A stretch of 64,000 nt of DNA from Oikopleura dioica (taxonomy: Eukaryota; Chordata; Appendicularia; Copelata; Oikopleuridae), in NCBI GenBank assembly GCA_907165135.1, contig OU015569.1, forward strand, positions 2,666,001-2,730,000, written 5' to 3'. Of this stretch, positions 20,925 through 32,970 are shown piece by piece. Numbering within the stretch: the first letter of the stretch is position 1; each line of letters opens with the position of its first letter. The position numbers and the translations under genes are program-made. A model generated the notes under the pieces. It had not been told where the DNA came from. It did no database searches and saw only the letters and a program-made list of their open reading frames with translations.

Positions 20925-21140
20925 AAGCGTGAGCGAATTATGAGCGCGATTTGAGCGATGAGCGAGCGGAGCGATAGATAAAACTTGAAAAGACGCTTGC
21001 GGCTTCAAGAACTAAGATTATAGCCGCGACTCACGCGGCTTTCTTATTTAAGCTCGAAGCCGCAAGCGGTTTCTCGAGTTACATTTGTGGCTCCACTCGC
21101 TCATCGCTCAAATATCGCTCATAACTCGCTCAGACTCGGG
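20925..21140. mobile_element. small foldback element with GAGCGA-rich ends
   Basis: Left arm GAGCGAATTATGAGCGCGAT then TTGAGCGATGAGCGAG; right arm CTCGCTCATCGCTCAA then TCGCTCATAACTCGCTC. Inner GCTTGCGGCTTC / GAAGCCGCAAGC and GCCGCG / CGCGGC add a second complementary layer. Typical of a MITE able to fold into one long hairpin. Confidence 0.7.
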
Positions 21141-21436
21141 CGAAATTGGAACCTCATCAAGAGAATGAGACATCATTCAGGCAACATCAGACTACTTTCA
21201 AAATATTTCGATTAACCTCAGAATGAATTTAGCTGTGAATTATTCAAAAGGTTCATAAAGGCCATAGTTTGTTAGCTAGTTCTCGCGCTTCTAAATTTTT
21301 GATTTTTCCGCAAGTATATTATTTATAGAGTACAATCTCAGAGTGAAGCGGTTGCTCGCGCGCTCACTAGAACTCTCGAGTGAGTGCATTACAAAGTGAA
21401 GATAAATCAACTGTTTTTCCAGTTTTTGCTCGATAA

Positions 21437-22351
21437 ATGAACGCACAGTTTGCGAATTTGAAGACAGTGTCTACCGCCGACATCAAGAGATCCGACGGCA
21501 CTGTTCAGAAAAGGAAATCACTTGAAGATCTAATCCAGGAAAGGTTCGCGAGCTGTAGCATCCTCCGTCCATGTGGAGATCGAAGAGGCCACTTGGATAC
21601 ACCCTCCTTCCGCCATTTCCCGCAGAAAACGTACCCCGACAAGTTAAGCCTCCCTTGACCCTTGAAGGAGTTCACTCAAAAGGAGCAGAAAAAATTTTAA
21701 TTGAATAAAAATTGAGCATCGATAAGATGAAACCAAAATGCCATTAGCCTCGCTATCACAACGACCCTTCTTCTAGTCGTATTTTTGATAAGACTATCAG
21801 TTGAAGTAAACACGTTCTTTTCAGTTCACATTTTACCGCAGTAATTCAATAGTCACCCCAAAGTAAATCATTGAATACGGAATTATTTCGCCGCTCTCCG
21901 AATCTCAAAAAATCAGGAAGACGTTCGCAGTCCAATTCCAACCAGTTACATGTCTGCCAATCAACTCCCCATTCCCCAATTAGCCACTCCGCACAATTCC
22001 TCGCATCTTTCCCCAAAACCTCCAACTCTCTCGCCGAGCGTCTTCTCGATGGCGTCACCGATCGTTTCCCCAGGAATCGCGCAGCCCTCAAATTCGCCAA
22101 ATCTTCTGAACTTTCCGCATCCGCCCTCGCCAATGTTTCAAAGTACACCTGGCTCAGCTATGAACTCGCTGGGAGGCAACTCGTTTTCAATGCCGCTGAA
22201 TTCACCAAGTCCTCTTCTCACTCCGTCTCCTTTTGCACCGAGCTTGATTGTTAGCCCGGCTGGATTAGCTGGATCCAGTTCCAAGACTTCCTGGCAAAGT
22301 GCAAAGAATCAATCAGTTGCTGCTTTCCAGGAAAGTGTAAAAATGATCTGA
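21437..22351 (+). CDS. Ser/Pro-rich low-complexity protein (tentative two-exon gene)
   Basis: A first candidate exon from the ATG at 21437 reads MNAQFANLKTVSTADIKRSD, then a basic acidic-rich stretch. A second frame, 21919-22351, opens after an acceptor (AAAAATCAG) and is dominated by SP, TP and PSP motifs (PTLSPSV, HPPSPMFQ, NSPSPLLTPSPF) before TGA. The composition resembles the disordered linkers of Mediator or other transcription proteins, but I do not recognise a domain, and the join between the two parts is inferred only from position. Confidence 0.35.
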
Positions 22352-22392
22352 TATTGACGTGAATCATTCAATATCCTTTTTACTACTGTAAC

Positions 22393-22559
22393 CAAGGCTC
22401 GGCAACTTATATCGAAAGCCTGAGTCAGGTTCTGGAAAACGAATGATGAAAGGCGGCTTCGTAACATCACGATTTCAGTCTATTTTTAACTTCTTGCGAA
22501 GCCGCTACACAGCTTTTCAGAACCTGACTCAGGTTTTCTATACAGGTTGCTGAGCTCAG
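22393..22559. mobile_element. MITE copy with perfect 8-bp target duplication
   Basis: 167 bp, ends CAAGGCTCGGCAAC and GGTTGCTGAGCTCAG, flanked by ACTGTAAC (22385-22392, 22560-22567). It lies just after the stop codon of the Ser/Pro-rich frame. Inner CCTGAGTCAGG motifs as in the other copies. Confidence 0.88.
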
Positions 22560-22716
22560 ACTGTAACCACTGGAAATAGCTGTAGTTAAAACTGAAGAAT
22601 GTAACTAACCAATTTTTTCTCCGTTTATGTAATTTAAACAGCGCGAAAAGTAATTTGAAAATGTACAGTCACTCGAAAAGGGAGCAAAAGTCCGGCAAAA
22701 ACGCGTGAACGTCACG

Positions 22717-23563
22717 ATGCGGCGCACGCAGAAAGCAACACCGAAAGAGCAACTAGAAGCTCAAAGCGCCCGCCTAAACGGCGTCAAGTGTCTGGCTCCC
22801 TTGGACAAATGGCTGGACACCATCATCATGGGAACTTTCAACTTGCCAGTGAACATGATGGGGAACGCATGGCGAAGTTTTACAAAATGCTCCTGGCAGC
22901 TGAAGATCAGGAAGCGTGTTTTGACAAAGATTGAGTCAGGCTGCAATTATTTTGAAGAAAATGTTAAATCCGCTAAACAGAACGAAAAAGAAGAAGTAAT
23001 CCGACGAACTGCGGAAAAACGCCGAAGACAAGCTAAGTTTGACATTCTTACAACACAAAACAATGCGTTTTTACAGGCGAAATCGCGCCTTACTGGATAA
23101 GTCTCAAAATCGACAACTTTCTAAAGAAATCTTTCGCGCTAAGAGCTGCCCGATCCACGAAGATGAGATCAACTCGGGAAGGTCGACCCCAAATGGGATT
23201 TACGCCGGCTCCGTTGGATCGGACAATGTCTTCCGCTCCGCCGAGGAGCAGGCAGCCTGGTATAAGCGGCCCAAGTGGGCGAGGTGGAACCCTGAAGAGC
23301 CAGAAGACATTAACGAGGATCAGTTCTATACCGCACTCTCACCACAACCCTCGATTGCTGGCGGCTCGGCTGTTGTACCAGTCAAGGGTGCCACCTTCTT
23401 CCACACCTGTCTCGACAATTACGAGGCACCAATTCAAGTTTTCTTCGTTGAAGATGACCTGACCCTCGTAACATTCAAAATCGCGCTCATTCTAAATCAA
23501 GCCGTGTTCCACATTGTTTTTGTTCGTAAATGCGTAAGCCGCAGCAATCTGGAATGTTGCTAG
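22717..23563 (+). CDS. two-exon protein of unknown function
   Basis: Exon 1 (22717-23036) and exon 2 (23077-23563) join across a 40-base GT-AG intron with frame kept; total 268 residues. The first third is basic (MRRTQKATPKEQLEAQ) and has a hydrophobic stretch LDTIIMGTFNLPVNMM; then a lysine/arginine helix (EEVIRRTAEKRRRQAK), a tryptophan-rich WYKRPKWARWNPEEPED, and a hydrophobic C-terminal segment LTLVTFKIALILNQAVFHIV that could be a membrane helix. I recognise no family. Start chosen as the first in-frame ATG. Confidence 0.5.
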
Positions 23564-23654
23564 TTTATGAAAAAAGCGCTTTGATATAGGATTTGAAAGA
23601 TCAGATGAAATGACATTTTCATTCAAATTCCGAATGAGGCTATCGAATGTATAC

Positions 23655-24665
23655 TCAGCGCGGATTTATCAAAAAGAGTCAAGTAGATATCTTTAGGCTT
23701 ACCGGACTGAATTTCGGTCCATTTTTCTAACTTAGTTGGAGGGTCATATGACACAGTTTTAGAAAGCTCAGAAGCTGGGCTTTCATTTGGGCACCATATA
23801 AGGGGGTCTGGGTCATGCCCGCAAGGCAATTCATGGGACCTAAAGTTCCAAAATAGGCACTAGAACACTTCAAACTATTTTTTCCAAGGCGGGCCGGCCT
23901 TTAAAGCCATTAAGACTCATATATTTAGAAAGCTAAGCCTCTGAGCTTTCAGTAAAGCCCTAGAAATCTTAGTGCAAAGCCGTTTTTGGCCACCTAGGGG
24001 CGCTAGAAGTTCCGTAATATAAACCGGAAATTCCGGAAATTTCGGATTTAGAGCGCTTTACTCTTATATTAATGTTTATAAACCATATATTAGCAATAAT
24101 TGACGCTTTAAAAAGCTAGAGAACCGTCGTCAAACCGGGTGGTCAACCGAGTGGTTCATCGCGGTTCAACTCTAGAAACCTTCTCATACATGGCAATATG
24201 GGTATTTTTCGACGGGAAATTGAATGAAAATGAAAATTAAAGATATATCGCGGTCGAACACTTCGACTTACCACCTGGTTTAGAACTTTTACTAAGAGTT
24301 TTCCGGAATTTCCAGTTTTCAACCCAATTTCTAGCGCCCCCAGGTGGTCAAAAGCGGCTTTGCACTAAGATTTCTAGGGCTTTACTGAAAGCTCATAGGC
24401 TGAGCTTTCTAAATATATGAGTCTTGATGGCTTTAAAGGCCGGCCCGCCTTGGAAAAATAGTTTGAAGTGTTCTAGTGCCTATTTTGGAACTTTAGGTCC
24501 CATGTATTGCCTTGCGGGCATGACCCAAACCCCTTGATATGGTACCCAAATGAAAGCCCAGTTTCTAAGCTTTCTAAAACTGTATCATATGACCCCCAAA
24601 CTAAGCTATAAAAATGGGCCGAAATTTAGTCCGGTAAGCCTAGATATCTTGTCCCTTCCTAGATA
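23655..24665. mobile_element. 1-kb foldback element with about 330-base arms
   Basis: Left arm about 23660-24000 and right arm about 24345-24660 are inverted copies. Shared landmarks include GGCTTACCGGACT / AGTCCGGTAAGCC, GTCATATGACAC / ATCATATGAC, GCGGGCCGGCC / GGCCGGCCCGC, CTAGAAATCTTAGTGCAAAG / CTTTGCACTAAGATTTCTAG. The open frames inside are chance products of the repeat. No transposase. Confidence 0.85.
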
Positions 24666-25412
24666 TCTGCTAATAGCCCGTACTTAGAACGGTAAGTATT
24701 GTTTTATCGTAATGTGTGGAGAGGAAATTGCAAGGGCGTGAAAAGGGAAGCAGATAAGGTGGCAGCCTTTTGCAGTCATCCGTTCGTGGATAGACATTTT
24801 CAAACGATCCAAGCTCAACAAAATACGAAATGCACGGAGCGTGCCCGGTGGACAGGAGCGGTAGATATCCAGAGGTTCACTAAATATTACTGAAAAATAT
24901 CAAAAATATCGCCACAAAAAGGGAAATACAACAAACATCATCCACAATCGCCCCAGAATGGAAGTTCCAAGGAATGAGCTCGCAAAATTTGTATACCACT
25001 ACTGCTAGTAGCTGCTAGTTTCTGGGTTCTTTACTCACATCGGCACGGAAATAACGACCTCCGACCGCAGCTCCGTGAGGTTAGCGACGGAATTTCCAAC
25101 AGCTAACCTGGATAGAAGATAACATCCTTCTATAGGATTATATCTCGGCCCTATCTAAAATACCTCAAATGCAGCCGGATAATAATTGATGTTCTAGTTT
25201 TACAATCAGGATGTTAACCGATCCTAAACTCCCTATTTTCAAAAAGTAAAAGAACAGTACATTAAAATTTAAAAGTAGCTGTTCAAGTGGCACCAAAAGA
25301 CATCTACAGATATTGAATATTTAAATCAAAAGTATTTAAACTCTTTTGCCTAGCAAGCACTTTTTAGACATAGAGAGTCGAATAGTAAGATACAATTACA
25401 GAAAATGACTGT

Positions 25413-27890
25413 AGGCCGAAATGACTGATAAGAAGGTCAAAAAACCAGGTGGCGCCGAGTAAGGATGACCGCGTGAGCTCGAGCAAAAGTCTTCTTCGGA
25501 ATCCAAAGAGAAGCATACGAGTTCAAGACGTAGAAGAACGCACCTTCAAGCCGAGCGACGGCGATCCAGGCACAATACTGGCGGAGTACAGAGCAGAGTT
25601 GCTCGAGGGCGCTGATCTTAACCTCAAGTTCGGTACAGCCACAAAAATAAAAAGGCCCATTCTGTTGCATCATACGAGAAATACGATCTTGCTTAGCCCT
25701 CACTTTGGAAACGCGTAATTTTTTGCCCTTTTGAAAGATAACTCGTTTGCTTATGTTAGAGGAAGCTCAACAACAGGGACATAATTGGCTTCAAGTCTTC
25801 TTAGCGTAGGGCCTACTGTAGTTCTTTTCACGAAAAAAATTCTGTTCGGTTTCTTCTTCACGATGCTTGAAATACGATTTTTAATTGTTCAGTGAAGAGT
25901 TTCCAAGTTTTTCTGATAATTGTCGTTATCGTCAATTGTCGAGTTGTGGTTGTACCCTCTCCGAGTTTATCTGCGATCTTGTCTCTGCTGGTGCAAACAT
26001 TAACGAGCCCGATTCGGACGGTAGCACGATCGCACACGAAGACATCGGGTTCAGAATGCGCATCGCTTGTTTCATCTAAAAGATATTCCCAATGATTTTC
26101 TCTTTGTTGTTGAACACGAGCTTGTTTCCTTCTTAGATGAACTTTTTAATTACGAGGGAATCGGGGTAAAAAGGAGGCCTGAAAGAAGCTTCCGGGAGTG
26201 AACCTTTTCCGTGTAAAAAAGATGATTACGTTTCCGGAAACAGGTCGAGTGAACTTTGAAAGGAAGAAACGCATACGAACCCGTCAGAAGCCTGCTTCGA
26301 CTGGCCGCTCAATGCCATTCAGAAGTTGACTTCCGAATTCGACCTGGCGCTGACCTTGTCAAATAATTTTGGCCTGACGCCGCTACATTCAGCACTTCTA
26401 AACACACGCACCGACATTATCGGTATTTAGTACCTCAGCAGCATAAACTGACAAACTGATTTTAGAATTTCTTGTCGCTGAATTCGATTGTGACATAACG
26501 CAAACTCAAGCTAACGGGTTGAAGAAAGAGCGCTGAATAAAATACGTCCGCGTTTTTTCCATTTTTTCGAGAAGTGCGCGTCATCTGGCATCGGTTTGAC
26601 AGGCACCAGAGCCAAGCAGTCATCGCGTGATATTTTCCACCGCTCCTAATCCCTTTTTCCAGTGACGCAACCTTTCTCATTCAACTTGATGTTCCATATA
26701 ATCGTGCATTGCGGCAAAGCACATTAACCCCCCAAAACTAGGGGGAGCGTAAAAGACCATTCAAAGGTGAAAATCACTCTTGAGAGAAAGCCAAAGCAAA
26801 TTGGCTTCTGGGAAAGCTCTAAAAGGCGCACTTAGTTCATGCACATGTCAGATGGGGAAGTAGAAACTATAAATAACAATAAGACAGAGGGTCAAATTTC
26901 TAATTTTTCTGTCGAACATAAAGGCTCAGTCGTTGTTACAATCTCTTATCAATCGTTTCTAAAGTCGATACTGAGTGGAATCTTCTCCACTTCTCCGCGT
27001 TGCACAATGCCTTTGGAAATGTGCACGTTTTGATCGATCTCGGCGTCGACGGATGGGCGGCGGACTCGTGCGGTCGCTCGCCCCTTCAGCTTTCCGTCCA
27101 GTATTGCAAAATGGAGAGCACGATCGTACTTTCAAAGGGCGTGGGTCACTTGCGGTCGCAAACATAAATACAGCTTATAATGCTCATGGAGTCACTGGAA
27201 TCACTGTGTTCCTTCCTAAGCCTCTTTTGAGCGACTCACGATTCGGCGAAAAGTCGCAACTGCCGCATAAACAATCAGCCACCACGCCAACGTTCTCAAT
27301 CTTAGCAGTGTATAACATACAGTAGCTGGATATTGGGGCCAGTTGCTTCAATAAGTGACATTCTGAGCACCTTTTGAAAGGCGACAAAAAACGACGACGC
27401 GCCTATCCGTATTGCATAGCCTCTCGGTTTTGAATTTTTGAAATTTTTTTGAACATTGTCGATTACTGAATTGTTAAACAAAATGTTTGCTGCTTGCGTT
27501 GAACAGCAAAGTAGAGTAGTAGGAGTCCTGCAAGTGACCCTCTTGAATAGTACTGTCTAAACGAAGACACTGCTGTACTTCTTAAGGATTCCTTCCTAGA
27601 TATGACCCTTATAACTTGGATTTCCATCAATCAGGCATGTTTTCTAACGAAATTCAGGAACTGTAGACATGGTTAACCGGACTAGCGTTCTTTTCATACG
27701 TAAAAATAAGGGTCTCACTATGTAAAATGTTGATTCGAATTGATATTCTTAAAATGAAAACAATCAAAGCCCGTGCTCGCTGATTACTTGCTAAAGAAGA
27801 CGATCGGCCAGACGTATCTGTCAGAAGACCAGTTCGACTTCAGCGTCATCTTGCCCAACAAAGATTTGGAGCATTTCAACATCGTAAGTG
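25413..27890 (+). CDS. ankyrin-repeat protein locus (exon structure unresolved)
   Basis: Separate open pieces carry ankyrin-repeat signatures in order: AELLEGADLNLKFG (about 25590), FICDLVSAGANINEPDSDGS (about 25970), SNNFGLTPLHSALLNTRTDI (about 26355), WNLLHFSALHNAFGN followed by VHVLIDLGVDGWAADSCGRS and PLQLSVQYCK (about 26970-27110). Ankyrin repeats bind proteins; nothing shows the partner. Splice-like signals lie between the pieces, but phases did not chain cleanly and there is no clear start, so either the introns are non-canonical or the gene is decaying. The last piece near 27790-27890 (DYLLKKTIGQTYLSEDQFDF) may belong to it. Confidence 0.5.
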
Positions 27891-28199
27891 TCTCACGTTC
27901 TGCGGTTCTGGAATAATCAAAATCACGCATTTCGCTAATTCGTTCCGGAATTTTTGGCCGATCAAAAAAATCCAATGTCAAAGATCCTTGGTCGATCTGA
28001 CCGGAAGTGTCACGTTCCGCTTTGTGGAAATTAAATTCAACTCGCAGTCGCTGCATTTTTTGATTGAATGATTAAGGGTGTCACTTTTGAAAAATGGTCG
28101 TGACATTTTTTTATAAAAAAAAGAACGCTTGAAAAGTAAGATAAAGAACGTGCTCAAAAAAGGGTAAAGTGAGAAGGGAGAGTATATAAAGCTTGATAA

Positions 28200-30980
28200 A
28201 GTGACCAAAAGTGGTTGTCGGGCAGTTTAATCACACGAATCAGTCCACGCTAAATATGTTTCTGGGCCGCAGATAGCGATTAAATGAGCTACGTATATCT
28301 CCAGCGCACACACGTTTTATCGCGCTCCCACGCATCGGTTATGACTCCAGTTTTTTTGCTTAGTTGGAGGCGATTCTCTTCCTCGACTCGCCGCTAGTGA
28401 TGAACAGTGCAGTCCGTTCCTTCATCCTCTTCACCTGCCGCCTTCTCAATCGACCTCTCAAATCCACTGCTTTCATCGCAATCGCTTTCCAGCTCTTCCT
28501 CGCTCTCGCCTCTCCAATTTTCGGGCTTCCTCATGTAAGTACTAAAAACCACGCTTGTATACCCATCCAGTCGGTTAGAAACATACATAATTACGGTTTT
28601 ACTATTTGGATTACGGAAAAACTCGTCAATAGACATTTTAAACCGCGCCTATTACATTCCACTACGAAAAAGAGCTTATGCTAGATTTTCGGATTTTGCG
28701 AGAATTTACAGTTCAAGTGTAAAAGTGGAATCTTAATATCTGATTGGAAATTTTGCAATCAAACGCGCCACGAACACGTTAGGCTCAAGTGCTCTGGAAA
28801 CGTTTTATGGACATTCAAAGAGCCGCCAAGTACATGTCTTCCTCTGCCTTAATGTCCAGTATACGCGTTGTCAAATTTTCGCCAAGAGCACTAGAAATTC
28901 AATTACCGTAGTAGCAAGAGGCAGCTACTCAAAAACTCTTGTTTTATTGGCATTTGTTGGAACGTGTAGCAACCCTCGCTGCCGGATTTATAGCTGTGTC
29001 ATTTTGACAATAAGGGGAGAGTATTTAGGACAAGCTCATTTTAGAACAAGTTTCCTAGAGGAATTTGCTAGTAGCTGGTGATTTAGGGAGATCCATAATT
29101 TATTTGTAGAAAATTACATGAAGCGAATTCCATGATAGAATATCTGGGAAGGGGCTCAAGTCAATTTTAGCTGTAATTTCTAGCTGTTATGCCTTTTAGA
29201 AAGTAATTTGATTGAGCATGGGGAGCATAACTAATCGACAGCTGAGGACAGCGCACTAAGCCGGCGTAAAACGCGAGCAGATCTATCGCATTTAGCTTAA
29301 ACGATCGTTTAAGCCGCTTGGATCCACAATTGCAAAAGTCGTCGTCGTTCTGCTCGCTCCCGTAGTGCTCCTTAGTGGCAGCTCCTTTAAAAAAGCCTGT
29401 AAATCTCGATTGGACGCCTTCAAACAGGTCGGTGGAAAATCGGACATAGCTCGGAACTTAAGAAGAGTCAGTCCTTGGCTAATCAATTTTAAGACATTTG
29501 TCAACTCCTACAATACCGACGAAATTGCCTACCCAGATTTCGACCCTACTCACGCGCATCAACAAATCGAAACCATTTCCAACGCGAAGCTTACTTTCAA
29601 GGTAAAACAGAAGAAGAACTTGGTAATTAACGGGTCGCACGATTCTTGAGACCAGTCACATGTGCATCAAAGGCTTCTCTCCCGTGAGCTTTGAGCCGTT
29701 TAGACCACCCTTAAGAAGTCCCTTAGTAAACATTGTTTCAGTCCTGCGACTTTGCATATGGAGCTGGAACGTTTTTATTCATTCCTGTATCTGCCGCTCT
29801 AGACTTTCTTCCCGCCGCCGCAGACTACAGGTAATCGTCGGTCGCACATTACAGTAAAATCGAAAAGGACAGAAATGTTACCAACCGCAAATTACTGGTG
29901 GCGGGCGCGAAATCAGCCGCTGGCAAATATTCGCGAAATTCACGTTCTTCTTTAGTTATATTCCCGTCGTTCTTGGATCTAGTCTCATACTGCTCAAATT
30001 CTGCGATATTTGTAGACTTTGCTCGACAGGTTAGATATAGCGATTTGTAGTTGTAGCAAAATCCCTGTTCATTTATTGAAGAGTCCAATGAATTTCAATA
30101 TCGGTCGTTTAGTAGGCCGCTTTATGGAGTCCGTGGTCTGCTTTAGCTCGATCTTGTTGTTTGGACTTATCCTACTATCAGTGGCCTTGTTCGTTGCCAT
30201 CTATTCTGATCGCTCAGGAAAAAGTCATGATACTTACAGACGTTCTAATAATAATCGTGTGGTCCACTTGTGCAGTTACATGAAACCACAGTAGAAACAG
30301 TAATTACTCATTTTAATTTCTAAAAACAATTTTTGGCGGAAATGTTTTTTATTGAATTAGACTTATGTTATTTTCAAAAATCATATTTTGAAAATCACAT
30401 TCTTTTCTTTAAATTTTAGAGGCGCTTCTTTTTCGCATAATTTTGTTTGGAATGCGCCCTGTTAAATTCAACACGTTCTTCTGCTTTAAAATTGCGAATA
30501 TTCGCGTCAACAGGATTAATATTCCAACTGAACGAAATCTTCTTAAAACGGAGCCGCTTAGAGAGCCAAAGGGAGAATTACTGTTACGGCCGCTGTTTAA
30601 CAGACAGAAGCTCTTCTATACAAAATGAGGGTCAACATGGATCATTCAAGAGTCTAAATACGCCATCCATAAATGCTATCCTTCTCATTCAACATGCTCA
30701 AAATCAAAAAGCTATAAATCCACTCTTGCCTTCAAAAACGTTACTTAAAGATGAGCTCCTGAGTCATTTACTCGTTATTTCATCAGGAGAGGATTTTCTG
30801 CTGAGAAACGTAAAAATGAGCTAATCGCCAATGAAAATACCTTTTATTTGAAGACTAATTTCATTTTGAACGGCGCGGTACTTACCATCTTCGCCGGATT
30901 AATTGGATTATTTTAAGTCGATTTCTTTAAGGAGTCGCTTCAGCAAAGATTAAGTTGACCGCTCAGAACAGCATCGTTTG
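28200..30980. other. gene-poor stretch with weak candidate frames
   Basis: Three frames have mildly convincing composition but no family: 28394-28636 minus (acidic, ESEEELESDCDESSGFERSI), about 29311-29649 plus (a hydrophobic start VVVVLLAPVVLLSGSS, then a charged region, no ATG), and 29849-30088 minus (TKEEREFREYLPAADF). None could be joined to other exons. The rest shows nothing recognisable. Confidence 0.3.
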
Positions 30981-31195
30981 ATGGGCTCAGCAACCTGTGT
31001 AGAACCTGTGTGTTAATCAGGGTCTGAGAGGTCTTTTAAGAAAAGCCGCGTAGCGGGTTTTAGGAATGAAGCCGCGAAGCGTCTTCGCCAGAATTGAGAA
31101 AATAGATGGAAGTGATAATTTTGCGAAGTCGCAGCTTTTCAATAAAGACCATTCAGACTCTGACTCAGGTTTTCTGCACAGGTTGCCGAGTCCAG
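30981..31195. mobile_element. longest MITE copy of the family
   Basis: 215 bp, ends ATGGGCTCAGCAACC and GGTTGCCGAGTCCAG, flanked by ATCGTTTG (30973-30980) and ATCCTTTG (31196-31203), one mismatch. The interior repeats AAGCCGCG motifs on both sides of the centre. Confidence 0.82.
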
Positions 31196-31199
31196 ATCC

Positions 31200-32800
31200 T
31201 TTGATGACTATTACTTCATTTGATAAAACTTGAGTTGCTCCTAAACATGACTTCTGGGCGCGTTTAAATTGAATTAATTAAAATCATTACCTAGTTTCAA
31301 GTTAGCATTTAGAAAATACCGCTCAAGTACTTCTTTATTTATGGCAAGCGATAATTCGGGTTGGGTAATGTTTCCATTTCCGTGAATGCCGCGTCTTTTA
31401 TCGGTCATCAATTCAAAAATGGAAAAATGAGCAAGTTTCAGGGAAGTCGCATCTGCGGCGCAAACACAGCAGCAGCTCGACGACCTCGGTGGCTAGAGGG
31501 TCAGCCACAGCAAGTCTGGAGCTTTTGCGACCGAAACATGAACCCTGAAAAAGGACCTTGGTCTCGTAATTTTCACTGAGAGCATTTTTTCTTTTGAAAT
31601 ATCTTCTACTAGAGTTTTTTGTTTCTTTTAGATCAACGAGGAAATGAGCGAAGAGTTGGTTTCGTCATTTTAGACACTCGATAGTTTTAGGTTTAAGTAC
31701 CGTGTTCATTTTTGGGGCGCTGTTTGAAGAGAGAGAGAGAGCCAATTTTCGGTGGTATCGAAGATCCGATAACCTCTTTAGAATTGATCGCGGAAACGGG
31801 CACCTCCTCCCCGATAAGGCCTTAGGTCTGCTTAATCACGTAATTTGAATGGGCGGACAACGGAACTCGCACTTTTATCGTACCCCTGTGTACCTTTAAA
31901 AATCAATTGGCGACTCAGCAGCGTGTGATACGAGAGACGGCGCTGATAAGCCCGCTATAATTATGACTTTCGCAAAATAGAACTGGGCTCAATTTCGTGT
32001 TACATCGCCACTGCTACCTTTCTCGGCATCCTTACCAGTGCTGCGCTTAGGACGTCAAGTTCGAGTTCTGAATTATTCTCCGAAGCGTTTTCTCTCGCGC
32101 GATCGAGAATAAAATTCAGAACTCTTCGAGCAGTATAGACATTGAACGCGAGAACACACGTCGGTTGGGATTCTTCGCGCTGCAGATGATGTACGACTCC
32201 GAAAAAGGTATTAGCCTTCATATAAACCATCTTCTCTTCACGGTGTTTTTATAAAAGAGCTCAATTGCGTCAGACTTTCGTGGATAAACGAGTGCCTTTT
32301 CCAAAAACAATTTCCGAACAACTCAAAGATTCAGGAACCGGCGCTCACGTGATTAAACGATGAGGAGGATTCCTCAGATTTTTATGCGAATAACTCCGGT
32401 AAAAGATTTGCTTCATCGAGCGATGGAGTATGACATGAACGACGAACTCAATCCAGAAGAAAACATCTGCTGAGCTCTCTTCATTCATTTCGAGTTTATT
32501 TAGAAAGATTGAATAAAACGAAAATTACTAGGCAATCAAACTGTTTATCTACGTCAATTAAACTCTCAAACTTAAAGCGTGGCCTAAGTCCATTTATTTC
32601 GGGAGTTATTTGAAATTGAGCCTATGACTAGTGAAGTAAATAAGACGAAAAATTAAGCGGAAGCTTCACGTTTTCTAGGAACAGTGGAATCTCTTGGGAA
32701 GGAGCGCGGGGCGACGCGCGCGCTAGAATTCGCGTAAATGGACAGCGACACCAAGCGCGCGGCGACGGCTGCGGCGTGATCTAACACGCGCGCCACCGGA
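31200..32800. other. no confident gene; one TATA-preceded small frame
   Basis: Minus-strand frame 32230-32000 (MVYMKANTFFGVVHHLQREE, 76 codons) is preceded on its strand by TTTTATAAAAACACC about 15-25 bases before the ATG, so a tiny intronless gene is possible. A plus-strand piece ending ...DELNPEENIC near 32474, with AATAAA at about 32512, may be a terminal exon. Neither has a known domain. Confidence 0.3.
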
Positions 32801-32807
32801 CGTACCT

Positions 32808-32816
32808 TATATTTAA
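32808..32816 (+). promoter_or_regulatory. TATA-like box of the serine protease gene
   Basis: TATATTTAA lies about 155 bases before the start ATG at 32971, directly after a GC-rich stretch. Confidence 0.4.
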
Positions 32817-32970
32817 GCGACGACCTCGCTAGGTCATACAGATTGCAGAACAGGGCCCAGAGAACAGAGATATTCGCAACGTTGAATTTGTGAAAACGAC
32901 TGTATTGTCGGATTTTCCACCATTTGTTTCTATTTTTTGTACAGCTGAGAAGTGAATTCATCGTGCGAAA

